The notes beneath the pieces were generated by a model. It saw only the letters and a program-made list of their open reading frames with translations, was not told the DNA's origin and searched no databases. Of a stretch of DNA of 52,513 nt, positions 40,978-49,323 are shown piece by piece; the stretch's first letter is position 1, and each line of letters opens with the position of its first letter. The position numbers and the translations under genes are program-made. The stretch covers positions 1-52,513 of the forward strand of contig CACYHX010000014.1 of NCBI GenBank assembly GCA_902774365.1, written 5' to 3'. This stretch comes from an uncultured Bacteroidia bacterium (GTDB lineage: Bacteria; Bacteroidota; Bacteroidia; Bacteroidales; F082).

Positions 40978-42417
40978 ATGAAAAGAGTAGAAATCAAGCA
41001 AGCCTTGCAGATGCAAGCCTCTGACAATGAGATTACTGTAATGGGCTGGGTGCGCAACAAGCGCGGCAGCAAGAACGTGGCCTTCATCGCCCTCAACGAC
41101 GGCTCCACCATCAACAACCTGCAACTGGTCGTCGACCTAAACGTCATCCCCGAGGAAAAACTGGCACTCATGCACGCCGGCGCCTCGCTGTGGGCCAAGG
41201 GCGTCCTCGTCGCCTCGATGGGCAGCGGCCAAGCCGTGGAGCTCTCCGTGAAGGAAATCGGCCTGTTCGGCCCCGCCAACCCCGACGAATACCCGCTGCA
41301 ACCCAAGAAGCACTCGTTGGAGTTCCTGCGCGACATCGCCCACCTACGTTTCCGCACCAACACCTTCGGCGCCGTCATGCGTCTGCGCCACGCCATGGTG
41401 TTCGCCATCCACAAGTTCTTCACCGAGCGAGGCTTCTATAACATTCACACGCCGCTCATCACCGCCTCCGACGCCGAAGGCGCCGGCGAGATGTTCCAGG
41501 TAACCACCTTGGACTTGAACAACATCCCTCACGACGAGCAAGGCAACATCGACTACAAGCAGGACTTCTTCGGCAAGTCGACCAACCTCACCGTGTCGGG
41601 ACAGCTCGAAGGCGAACTGGCAGCCACGGCCTTGGGTAAGATTTACACCTTCGGCCCCACCTTCCGTGCCGAAAACTCCAACACTACGCGCCACCTGGCC
41701 GAGTTCTGGATGATCGAACCTGAGATGGCCTTCTACGATATCAACGACAACATGGACCTCGCCGAGGAGATGCTGAAATACTTGATCCAATACGCTTTGG
41801 ACAACAACATGGACGACCTCCAGTTCCTCAGCAAGCGCCTGCAAGACGAAGAGAAGGGCAAGAAAGAGGAAGACAAGTCGATGGAGCTCATCAGCAAGCT
41901 GCACTTTGTGCTCGAGCACGAGTTTGTGCGCCTGACCTACACCGAAGCTATCGATATCCTGCGTAACTCCAACTACAACAAGAAGGGCAAGTTCCAGTAT
42001 CCCGTCGATGGCTGGGGTGTCGACCTGCAGTCGGAGCACGAGCGTTACCTCGTCGAGAAACACTTCAAGAAGCCCGTCATCCTCACCGACTATCCCAAGG
42101 AGATCAAGGCCTTCTACATGAAGCAGAACGAAGACGGCAAGACCGTCCGCGCCATGGACGTGCTCTTCCCCGGCATCGGCGAGATCATCGGTGGCTCGGA
42201 GCGTGAGACCGACATCAACAAGATCCTGGACCGCATGCACGAAGTCGGTATCCCCGAGGAAAGCATGAACTGGTACCTCGACAGCCGACGCTTCGGCTCG
42301 GTGCCCCACTCGGGCTACGGCCTCGGCTTCGAGCGTCTGCTGCTCTTCATCACCGGCATGACCAACATCCGCGACGTCATCCCGTTCCCGCGTACACCTA
42401 AGAACTGCTTATATTAA
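40978..42417 (+). CDS. asnS: Asparaginyl-tRNA synthetase (479 aa)
   Basis: Class IIb synthetase. The OB-fold anticodon domain ([23 protein letters not shown]) is followed by the catalytic core with motif 2 ([27 protein letters not shown]) and motif 3 ([16 protein letters not shown]), ending [12 protein letters not shown]. The C-terminal PRTP and [11 protein letters not shown] identify AsnRS rather than AspRS. Contains the usual insertion with many charged residues ([15 protein letters not shown]). Its 3' end is followed by a large palindrome and then rpoN. Confidence 0.96.
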   Translation: MKRVEIKQALQMQASDNEITVMGWVRNKRGSKNVAFIALNDGSTINNLQLVVDLNVIPEEKLALMHAGASLWAKGVLVASMGSGQAVELSVKEIGLFGPANPDEYPLQPKKHSLEFLRDIAHLRFRTNTFGAVMRLRHAMVFAIHKFFTERGFYNIHTPLITASDAEGAGEMFQVTTLDLNNIPHDEQGNIDYKQDFFGKSTNLTVSGQLEGELAATALGKIYTFGPTFRAENSNTTRHLAEFWMIEPEMAFYDINDNMDLAEEMLKYLIQYALDNNMDDLQFLSKRLQDEEKGKKEEDKSMELISKLHFVLEHEFVRLTYTEAIDILRNSNYNKKGKFQYPVDGWGVDLQSEHERYLVEKHFKKPVILTDYPKEIKAFYMKQNEDGKTVRAMDVLFPGIGEIIGGSERETDINKILDRMHEVGIPEESMNWYLDSRRFGSVPHSGYGLGFERLLLFITGMTNIRDVIPFPRTPKNCLY

Positions 42418-42418
42418 A

Positions 42419-42502
42419 CAGTTGTCAGTTGTTCAGTTATTCAGTTGTTCAGTTGATGAACGACGCTAACTGAACAACTGAACAACTCCAAACTGACAAT
42501 TG
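42419..42502. repeat. Large palindrome of CAGTTGTT-type units between asnS and rpoN
   Basis: Direct units resembling TCAGTTGT fill the left half and their complements the right half. CAGTTGTTCAGTT (42442-42454) pairs perfectly with 42468-42480, extended to about 20 bp with one mismatch, and CAGTTGTCAGTT at 42419-42430 pairs with 42491-42502 (11 of 12). It ends 2 bases before the rpoN ATG, so in RNA the fold would include the rpoN ribosome-binding region. No T-tract, so it is not a standard terminator. Confidence 0.8.
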
Positions 42503-42504
42503 AA

Positions 42505-44004
42505 ATGAACAACCAACGATTGACTCAAACCCAGCGGCAGGAGCTGAAGCTCTCTCCGCAGCAGATCCAGCTGATGAAGCTGTTGCAGCTGCCATTAATC
42601 GAACTCGAGCAGCGCATCAAGGAGGAGATGGAGATCAACCCCGCCTTGGAAGACTCACACGAGCATGACGACTACGAGGACAACGAGCCAACCGTTGACG
42701 AGACCGACAACGGCGAAAACGACGACTACAACGACAACGAGGTCAACTTCAACAAAGACGACGAGTTCGACATCAACGACTACCTGAACGAAGAAGACCT
42801 CGACGACTATTCCTATAAGCTGCAAGCCAACAACTACAGCAGCGACGATGACAGCTACGAGACTCCCATCGTCAACGAAGAGACCTTCCAAGACTATCTA
42901 AACCAACAGCTCTCCTACCGTAACCTCACCGAAAAACAACTCGAAATTGGGGAATACATCATCGGCAACCTCGACGACAACGGCTACCTCAGTCGCTCCA
43001 TCCCCAACATCGTCGACGACATGCTGTTCACGATGAACATTTCAACCACCGAGGAAGAAGTGGCGGAGGTGCTTGCCATCGTGCAACAGCTCGACCCACC
43101 CGGCATTGCAGCTCGCAACCTGCAAGAGTGCCTGCTCATCCAGTTGGAACGGCTTCAAGAAGAGAGCCCTTATGGCAACTTCGACCTTTCAATTACCATC
43201 ATCAAAAACTGTTTCGAGGAGTTCACCAAGAAACACTACGACAAGATCGCCAAGAAGCTGAACGTAAGCAACCGTGAGCTGAAACCCGCTTTGGATGCCA
43301 TCTTGAAACTCAACCCCAAGCCCGCCGACGCTTCAAGCACTGGCACCAAAAACATCCATTACATCACCCCCGACTTCTTCATCTTTGTCAGAGACGGCAA
43401 GGTGGAGCTGTCGCTGGATGGCCGCAACACGCCCGAGCTCCACGTCAGCAAAAGCTACCTCAAGATGCTGGAAGAGTTTTCGGGAAGCAAAGACAACCGC
43501 GGCAAGCAGGAGGCAGTGCAGTTTGTGAAGCAGAAAATCGATGCAGCCAAGTGGTTCATCGACGCCATCAACCAAAGGCAAAACACCTTGTATGTCACGA
43601 TGAAAGCCATCGTCGACATCCAAGAGGAGTATTTCCTTACAGGCGACGAAACCAAACTAAAGCCGATGATCCTCAAGGATGTCGCCGACAAGGTAGGCCT
43701 CGACATCTCCACCATCTCGCGCGTGGCTAACAGCAAGTACGTTCAGACGCCCTACGGCACCTTCCTGTTGAAGTTCTTCTTCAGCGAAGGCATCACCAAC
43801 GATGACGGCGAAGAGGTGTCGACCCGCGAAATCAAGAAAATCCTGAAGGATGCCGTGGAAAGCGAAGACAAAGCGAGCCCGATGACGGACGAGCAACTGA
43901 TGCTCGTGTTGAAAGAAAAAGGCTACCCCATCGCCCGTCGCACCGTGGCGAAGTACAGGGAACAGCTAGGCATCCCCGTGGGGAGAATGAGGAAAAAGAT
44001 CTGA
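42505..44004 (+). CDS. rpoN: RNA polymerase sigma-54 factor (499 aa)
   Basis: Region I activator-interaction segment (QELKLSPQQIQLMKLLQLPLIELEQRI), then a very acidic region II (about residues 50-110, long runs of Asp, Glu and Asn). Region III core-binding part has LDPPGIAARNLQECLLIQL, DISTISRVANSKYVQTPYGTFLLKFFFSEG is the helix-turn-helix region, and the RpoN box ARRTVAKYRE lies at about 477-486. Directs transcription from -24/-12 promoters and needs an enhancer-binding ATPase. No such activator lies in the window. The start ATG at 42505 directly follows the palindrome. Confidence 0.95.
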   Translation: MNNQRLTQTQRQELKLSPQQIQLMKLLQLPLIELEQRIKEEMEINPALEDSHEHDDYEDNEPTVDETDNGENDDYNDNEVNFNKDDEFDINDYLNEEDLDDYSYKLQANNYSSDDDSYETPIVNEETFQDYLNQQLSYRNLTEKQLEIGEYIIGNLDDNGYLSRSIPNIVDDMLFTMNISTTEEEVAEVLAIVQQLDPPGIAARNLQECLLIQLERLQEESPYGNFDLSITIIKNCFEEFTKKHYDKIAKKLNVSNRELKPALDAILKLNPKPADASSTGTKNIHYITPDFFIFVRDGKVELSLDGRNTPELHVSKSYLKMLEEFSGSKDNRGKQEAVQFVKQKIDAAKWFIDAINQRQNTLYVTMKAIVDIQEEYFLTGDETKLKPMILKDVADKVGLDISTISRVANSKYVQTPYGTFLLKFFFSEGITNDDGEEVSTREIKKILKDAVESEDKASPMTDEQLMLVLKEKGYPIARRTVAKYREQLGIPVGRMRKKI

Positions 44005-44008
44005 CAAA

Positions 44009-44059
44009 GGGGATTGCGCCCCCAGTTCGGCACGGCCGGATGGCAAATCCGACCGAACT
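44009..44059. repeat. Compound inverted repeat between rpoN and the histidine kinase
   Basis: Outer stem AGTTCGG (44024-44030)/CCGAACT (44053-44059) encloses CGGAT (44037-44041)/ATCCG (44047-44051). A short GGGG...CCCC pairing precedes it. No T-tract follows. It could slow or end the rpoN transcript or be a dispersed palindrome. Confidence 0.55.
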
Positions 44060-44108
44060 TCTCACGACCGAGCTATAATAATTCAGTAACAACATCGTTT
44101 TTATCCTT

Positions 44109-45617
44109 GTGAAAACGAACCTCTATACTAACAAAAAACGCTGGAAATGGGCCTTGGCTGTCATCGCCATGCTCATCATCGGTGTGTCGTTGTGGTACAC
44201 CAACCACCTCGTAAAATCAATTGCCGAGCAGGAAGTCAAGCAAGTGAAGATGTGGGCTGCCGCCATGGAACAACATGCCGTGATGATGAAGTCGACGGAA
44301 GAGTTCTTCAATAAGGTGAGCGAGCAAGAGCAACTACGCGTCGAACTGTTGGCCAACGCCTATCGCCGCATCATGGACATCTCATCCAACGAGAACACCG
44401 CCACCTATGTCGACATCATCCGCAACAACATCAGCATCCCACTGGTACTTACCGACGGAAAAGGCAACATCATCTCGTCGAACAACCTACCCCCCGACCA
44501 ACAAGGGAAAACGGTATTCGATGCCGAAATGAAACGCGCTTACTCAAAGTTCCCGCCCATCAAGATCAGCCCTGGCTATGGCATCGAGCAATACCTGTAT
44601 TACAACGAGTCACAAATCTACACCGACTTGAAGACCGTCCTGGAAGACATGACGGACCACTTCATGGAGGAAATCACGCTCAACTCCATGGGCGTACCCG
44701 TCATCGTCACCAACGAAGACCAAACGCAGATCCTCAGCTTCGGCAACCTCGACTCCCTCATGATGCGTGACACCAATTACGTCAAGCAACAGATTGCCAT
44801 CATGCGTGATGAGAACGACCCACTGCAAATCGAGTTCATGAACAAGGGAAAAGCCACCATCTTCTATCGCACCACCGACTTGGTACAACAGATGCGTTAC
44901 TACCCTGTCATCCAGTTCGTTGTGTTCGCCCTCTTCCTCTTGATTGCCTACCTGCTGTTCAGCTATGCCCGTCGTTCGGAGCAAAACCAGGTGTGGGCTG
45001 GCATGGCCAAGGAGACCGCACACCAACTAGGCACGCCGCTCTCCTCGCTGATGGGATGGATAGAGCTGTTGAAGATGCAAGAGGAGCCTTTCGTGGGCAC
45101 CCACGAGATGGAGAAAGACATCGAACGCCTGCAAATCGTCACCGACCGCTTCTCGAAGATCGGCTCTGTGCCCGTGCCCGAGCCTACCGACATCAACTAC
45201 CTCATCCGCGACACGATGGACTACCTGCAAAAACGGTTCTCCAAGAAGTTTGAGTATGAAATCAACCTGCCCGAGGGCGAGCTTGTCATGCCCTTGATAC
45301 CGTCGTTGTTCCGCTGGGTGCTCGAAAACCTGACCAAGAATGCCATTGATGCCATGGGCGACCACGGCAAAATCACCCTCGACCTCATCGACGACGGCGA
45401 CCACATCCACATCGACCTGAGCGACACGGGCAAGGGCATACCGAAATCGAAGATCAAGCAGGTCTTCAATCCTGGCTATACCAGCAAGAAACGCGGCTGG
45501 GGTCTCGGCCTGTCATTGGCCAAGCGTATCATCGAGGATTACCACAAGGGCAAGATTATCGTGAAATCTTCCGTGGTGGGTGAAGGCACGACGTTCAGGA
45601 TTACCTTAAAGAAGTAA
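44109..45617 (+). CDS. Membrane sensor histidine kinase (502 aa)
   Basis: Starts at GTG 44109; no nearby ATG fits the conserved N-terminus. TM1 (about 13-31) and TM2 (about 265-286) border an extracytoplasmic sensor of about 230 residues that includes a PAS/Cache-like VPVIVTNEDQTQILSFGNL segment. H-box MAKETAHQLGTPLSSLMGW with phospho-acceptor H305; N-box ENLTKNAIDAM (N411); G-boxes DTGKGIP (439-445) and GWGLGLSLA (463-471). No cognate response regulator adjoins, so it is an orphan in this window. Position after rpoN might mean it feeds a sigma-54 activator, but that is only inference from location. Confidence 0.9.
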   Translation: MKTNLYTNKKRWKWALAVIAMLIIGVSLWYTNHLVKSIAEQEVKQVKMWAAAMEQHAVMMKSTEEFFNKVSEQEQLRVELLANAYRRIMDISSNENTATYVDIIRNNISIPLVLTDGKGNIISSNNLPPDQQGKTVFDAEMKRAYSKFPPIKISPGYGIEQYLYYNESQIYTDLKTVLEDMTDHFMEEITLNSMGVPVIVTNEDQTQILSFGNLDSLMMRDTNYVKQQIAIMRDENDPLQIEFMNKGKATIFYRTTDLVQQMRYYPVIQFVVFALFLLIAYLLFSYARRSEQNQVWAGMAKETAHQLGTPLSSLMGWIELLKMQEEPFVGTHEMEKDIERLQIVTDRFSKIGSVPVPEPTDINYLIRDTMDYLQKRFSKKFEYEINLPEGELVMPLIPSLFRWVLENLTKNAIDAMGDHGKITLDLIDDGDHIHIDLSDTGKGIPKSKIKQVFNPGYTSKKRGWGLGLSLAKRIIEDYHKGKIIVKSSVVGEGTTFRITLKK

Positions 45618-46106
45618 TCAGTTTTTGATTACGTCGAAATAATAGTTGACATAATAGTGTTCGAGGGTCGCAATATGAACTTTCGATTCTCTTGCATAGC
45701 CATGCAGACGAATCTTCCCGGACTTGTTCGTATAAACGTAAGCCGTCACCTCTTCAGCATAGGGGCTTATCGACGCCTTAATATGAATGAGAAAATCATC
45801 GTCGCCAGCATTATGCTGTCCAGTATAAGACCGCGTGAAAGCAGCCTTAGGGCACCTGATGTTAAACTGCAAGCCATTTACACCAGAGGAAGAGATGTCG
45901 ATGATGGCATCATCACAAAGATGAAAATACTCGCTTTCCGTCAACCCCTCAAAGGCGTCAGACACACCGGAGTAAGTGAAATGCCCAATGACGTCTTGGG
46001 GCGTGAAGCCATATTTGTACTGCCATTCCTTGGTGCTGTCCTTCTCGCAGGAGAACAACACTACACCAAACAAAAGCACCAAAGGCAAAATCTTCATTCT
46101 TTTCAT
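45618..46106 (-). CDS. Lipoprotein of unknown function (162 aa)
   Basis: Lipobox LFSC (Cys near 20) after KRMKILPLVLLFGVVLF. The mature domain is beta-rich with many Tyr/His residues (HFTYSGVSDAFEGL, LQFNIRCPKAAF, HIATLEHYYVNYYFD). I do not recognise the family. It is the last gene of an operon with the M1 peptidase (12 bases upstream) and another lipoprotein. Its stop abuts the stop of the convergent histidine kinase with no spacer (45617/45618). An alternative ATG lies three codons in. Confidence 0.7.
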   Translation of the reverse strand: MKRMKILPLVLLFGVVLFSCEKDSTKEWQYKYGFTPQDVIGHFTYSGVSDAFEGLTESEYFHLCDDAIIDISSSGVNGLQFNIRCPKAAFTRSYTGQHNAGDDDFLIHIKASISPYAEEVTAYVYTNKSGKIRLHGYARESKVHIATLEHYYVNYYFDVIKN

Positions 46107-46118
46107 AGTGTTGGCTTG

Positions 46119-48422
46119 TTATTTTACGATTAGTTTTTCCGTCGATACCACCATGCCTTCCTTATCGAGGCACACCACCGTGTAGCAGCCTTGGGGCATG
46201 TCCGCCGTCGAAATATCGATGTGTCCGGCTTGGCTTACACTTATCCTTTTCAGTTCCTTGCCGTCGAGGCCAATGATGCGGACCTCGCCGTCAAAAACGC
46301 CTTCCCAACTCAGTCGCACTTGACCATCGGTAGGATTGGGATAGAGATGGATGTTCTTTTCGGGAGCGGCAAGTTCCTCCGTGCCGAGGGCTTCCTTGTC
46401 CCAAGCGGCGACGGCATAGTCACCCGGCTGGAAGTCTTCGAAGACGAGACGGCCGTTCCTCCATATGCTTCCTGGATACCAAGTATGCTCGATTTCATGC
46501 CATGCCTCAGACGCATTACGACGATACAGCACCGTGGCCGAGTCGTTCATCGTGTGGATGATGTCGTTATCCGAACTGCTGGTGAAGTCGATCATACCTG
46601 TCACCGTGGCCTCACCGAAATCATAGCGGTTCACAGTCCAGAAATGCTTGGACGACATCGTCAGATAGGGTATCAGAGGGTCGTCGTAAGGGCCAACCAG
46701 ATGGTTCTCGATGGCGACAAACACAGAGTCGGTAAGCGTCTCCGGCTGGACTCTGAATCTAGCAAAGTTACTCATCGTCGTCGACTTCAGCATGTAATTC
46801 TTTTGTGTCTTGCCATCAAGCCAGCCATTGGCGATGTCGCCGACCACACCTAGAGGTGAAAAGTCAAGGGTGACGGTAGTCTCGCTATGCAGACCGTTCC
46901 ACTCCACTCGCTCCGTAGCCATCTGGAAATCAGGGCCAATGAAAGTAATGTCATAGCCATTGCTTTGTCCGATATGCGTGTCGCCGATATGCTGGTAACG
47001 TAAGTCAAGCGTCACCTCATACTGGCTGCCAACCGGATTGACGGAGATGATGCTTGCATAAAGGTTCGGCATTCCTGAGCTATATACGAAGGTGTCGAAG
47101 AAGTCGTGCATGTCGATGCCGGAATACTGGGTCAAGGCCTCACAAAGCAGCTCAGAAGTGGCAGTTTGATAGGCATATTGCTGGAAATACTGGCGCATGG
47201 CAGCGAGGAAGTTCTCGCGTCCCATGTAGTTCATCATCGTGCTGACGATGACGGCGCCACGGTTGTAGATGACATCGCTATCGTAAGTCAAATCCAGAGG
47301 CATGTTGTTGATAGGCAACCAATGTAATTGGTTCGTTTGCCAATTATTCACCGCGTTGTTCACCATTGTCGACATGGTGTTTTGGTAATTCTTCTCGCCA
47401 TAGACACCTACTTCGTAGAAGGCGCCCCAGAACTGGGCGAAGCCCTCGTTGAGCCACATGTCGCCCGCTTCTTCACAGGTTACCAGATTGCCCGACCACA
47501 TGTGCGATAGCTCGTGGGCCACATATTCTTCGCCGCCCGTGTTGCCGTTGATGATACTCGAAGCGAAAGCGATGTTGTCGGTGTGTTCCATACAACCTTT
47601 CTTGGTGCTCACATAACCGATACGGTTGAAAGGATATGGCCCAAGTATTTGTTCAAAATAACCAATAATTTCCTTGATATGGACAAACGTGCCAGGCACG
47701 CTGTTCATCTGGTTCGGCTTGGCATACACCTCGATGGGGATATCACGTTCAACGCCTTGGTAAGTGTCTTCCCAAAGCTCATATTGGCCCACGGCAAACG
47801 AGATATGGTAAGTGGCAATCTCCTGGGGCGTCTCCCAATGCCAGCTGGAGGTGCCATCGCCATTGTCGACAGTCTCAACGAAAAGGCCGCCGCAGATGGC
47901 TTTCTTGTCGTTGGTCGTGGTGACAAACACGTCGTAGGTGGCTTTGTCGGTGAAGTTGTCGACACAAGGAAACCAGGTCTTGCCGAGGTTGTGCGGCTGA
48001 CTATCGAAGCCTACGCCAAGGTTATAGACGTAGTTGGGATCATCCCATTCCACGCCGCCCCAAGTCTCGCTGAAAGTGTTGCCGCCATAGACGATGTCCA
48101 AGGTGGCTGAGCTTCCACTCGCCAAAGGAGAGGCCAGGTTAATGGTCAGGAAGTCGCCGGATTGCGAGAAATCGGCAACCGTGGCGCCTGTGGCCGTCAC
48201 GGAAGTGGCGACCAAGGATTTCAGTTCGAGTACGATTTGCTGCACCTCGGCCGTAGCCGTGAAGGTGACAAAGGTCTCGCCTGCCAGCGTGCGGTTGGCA
48301 TAGTCGAAGTCGCCAATGTGGATTTCATAATGGGTCGCGTCGATGTTCTCGCCTGGCGTTTGCGCTTTCGCGACAAAGGCCAGGGGCAGCAACAGGGACA
48401 GCAATAAGAAAAGTCGTTTCAT
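46119..48422 (-). CDS. T9SS-exported M1-family zinc metallopeptidase (767 aa)
   Basis: Start at the ATG at 48422 (signal KRLFLLLSLLLPLAFVAKA). N-terminal saddle-like beta domain, then the M1 catalytic domain: exopeptidase motif GCMEH at about 276-280, zinc site HELSH (H303, E304, H307) and third ligand E326 in WLNEGFAQFW. A C-terminal beta part leads into a T9SS type A sorting domain (IHLYPNPTDGQVRLSW, VRIIGLDGKEL, MPQGCYTVVCLD, KLIVK). It should be a surface or secreted aminopeptidase releasing amino acids from external peptides. The motif reads G-x-M-E-H as in several bacterial M1 subfamilies, rather than GAMEN. In an operon between two lipoproteins. Confidence 0.92.
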   Translation of the reverse strand: MKRLFLLLSLLLPLAFVAKAQTPGENIDATHYEIHIGDFDYANRTLAGETFVTFTATAEVQQIVLELKSLVATSVTATGATVADFSQSGDFLTINLASPLASGSSATLDIVYGGNTFSETWGGVEWDDPNYVYNLGVGFDSQPHNLGKTWFPCVDNFTDKATYDVFVTTTNDKKAICGGLFVETVDNGDGTSSWHWETPQEIATYHISFAVGQYELWEDTYQGVERDIPIEVYAKPNQMNSVPGTFVHIKEIIGYFEQILGPYPFNRIGYVSTKKGCMEHTDNIAFASSIINGNTGGEEYVAHELSHMWSGNLVTCEEAGDMWLNEGFAQFWGAFYEVGVYGEKNYQNTMSTMVNNAVNNWQTNQLHWLPINNMPLDLTYDSDVIYNRGAVIVSTMMNYMGRENFLAAMRQYFQQYAYQTATSELLCEALTQYSGIDMHDFFDTFVYSSGMPNLYASIISVNPVGSQYEVTLDLRYQHIGDTHIGQSNGYDITFIGPDFQMATERVEWNGLHSETTVTLDFSPLGVVGDIANGWLDGKTQKNYMLKSTTMSNFARFRVQPETLTDSVFVAIENHLVGPYDDPLIPYLTMSSKHFWTVNRYDFGEATVTGMIDFTSSSDNDIIHTMNDSATVLYRRNASEAWHEIEHTWYPGSIWRNGRLVFEDFQPGDYAVAAWDKEALGTEELAAPEKNIHLYPNPTDGQVRLSWEGVFDGEVRIIGLDGKELKRISVSQAGHIDISTADMPQGCYTVVCLDKEGMVVSTEKLIVK

Positions 48423-48436
48423 ATCGTTAGTGTTTA

Positions 48437-48997
48437 TTATTGCCAAGTGGGGTTAGTGATGATAGCATCGGTCTGTATCGTATTGCTTACGTGCAAGGCG
48501 CGATCAAGGATGCGGATTTCGAACTTAATGGTGTCGTTGGGCGAGAAAGGATTCTTCACCATGAGCCTGTAATCCATCATGCCGCTGATGGCCTTAGGGT
48601 CGTCATTGTCGCGCAGGCGATGGAAGCGGGCGTTGAAAGTAATCGTGTCCCAAAGCACCGTATCGGTCGGAGACGTCGGCACATGGGGGCTCAACAGCGG
48701 AGTCACCACAAACTCACCGTTGACGCATTTCAGGTAGTCGACCTCCACATTATAATAATGGGCATCGCGGAAGCCGAAGGGCGACAGGGTATCGCTGTCG
48801 TCGAGACCCAGGTCGCCGTCGCCGTCGGTATATGAGAACGAGACGATGCCCTCTCCGCTGAAGGTGCTGTCGGCATTGAACAGGTAAGTGAAGCCCTCGT
48901 AAGCAATATGAGGTTCGATGGGATACTCAACGGGCTTTTGGCAGGAAAAGGCCGCCAAAGCCAGAAAAAGCAGTCCTATGAGATTGCGGTTTTTCAT
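48437..48997 (-). CDS. Lipoprotein of unknown function (186 aa)
   Basis: Start at the ATG at 48997; the frame further upstream is AT-rich leader. Lipobox AFSC (Cys near 19), then a beta-sandwich-like domain with FSYTDGDGDLGLDDSDT, an Asp-rich loop that could bind calcium, and LMVKNPFSPNDTIKFEIRILDRALHVSN. Similar GDGDLG-containing lipoproteins occur widely in Bacteroidota without assigned role. First gene of the operon with the M1 peptidase, 14 bases ahead of it. Confidence 0.7.
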   Translation of the reverse strand: MKNRNLIGLLFLALAAFSCQKPVEYPIEPHIAYEGFTYLFNADSTFSGEGIVSFSYTDGDGDLGLDDSDTLSPFGFRDAHYYNVEVDYLKCVNGEFVVTPLLSPHVPTSPTDTVLWDTITFNARFHRLRDNDDPKAISGMMDYRLMVKNPFSPNDTIKFEIRILDRALHVSNTIQTDAIITNPTWQ

Positions 48998-49067
48998 TGT
49001 TATCGGTTGAGGCGGTAAAAATACAACTTTTTGGGGAATTAAAGACGTTTTCCTTTTTGTTTTTCCA

Positions 49068-49179
49068 AGTGCTGACGTGCATGTCATTCCGAGACCTTTA
49101 TCGGCATAGATACACTCACCTTTTAGGTTCGGTATGACATGCCGATAAAGGTCGAAGCGAATCTATGCGCGTCAGCACT
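49068..49179 (+). repeat. Hairpin element, copy C-outer (interrupted by copy C-inner)
   Basis: Arms AGTGCTGACGTGCAT (49068-49082) and its complement at 49165-49179 (one mismatch in 15) enclose GTC, ATTC, CGA, GACC, then copy C-inner, then GGTC, GAAGC, GAAT, CT. ATTC/GAAT and GACC/GGTC pair. The inner copy occupies the apical loop. These elements and one promoter are all that the gene-free stretch 48998-49323 (326 bases) holds. Confidence 0.8.
49093..49153 (-). repeat. Hairpin element, copy C-inner
   Basis: Perfect 15-bp terminal complement (GACCTTTATCGGCAT, 49093-49107, with 49139-49153). Read on the minus strand the core is CAT, GTC, ATAC, CGA, ACCT, loop AAA, AGGT, GAGT, GTAT, CT, ATG. The outermost four bases (GACC/GGTC) may belong to the third stem of the outer copy. 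The apical stem is ACCT/AGGT where copies A and B2 have GCCC/GGGC. Confidence 0.85.
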
Positions 49180-49240
49180 GATTTTCAGCCTATTACCAAA
49201 AAACTCCACAAAAAATATCGTGGAAAAGTGTGGAAAAGTG

Positions 49241-49269
49241 TTGACATATTCACATTTTTTGTATTTTTG
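49241..49269 (+). promoter_or_regulatory. Promoter of the zeta-kinase operon
   Basis: TTG at 49241-49243 and TATTTTTG at 49262-49269 are 18 bases apart, a good match to the Bacteroidota consensus. The leader to the ATG at 49324 is about 50 nt. Confidence 0.65.
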
Positions 49270-49323
49270 CCCCGTGTTTGGCATGAAATATGCCATAATC
49301 ACACGAGCAGAAACTTTTATTTG

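Noticed and set aside
42419-42502. Possible CRISPR-like array of CAGTTGTT units
   Set aside because: Units are only 7-8 nt, without spacers, and arranged as a palindrome; no cas genes are present.
49165-49323. N-terminal extension of the zeta-kinase frame
   Set aside because: It passes through the outer hairpin repeat and the promoter. The conserved protein begins at the ATG at 49324 directly before the P-loop.
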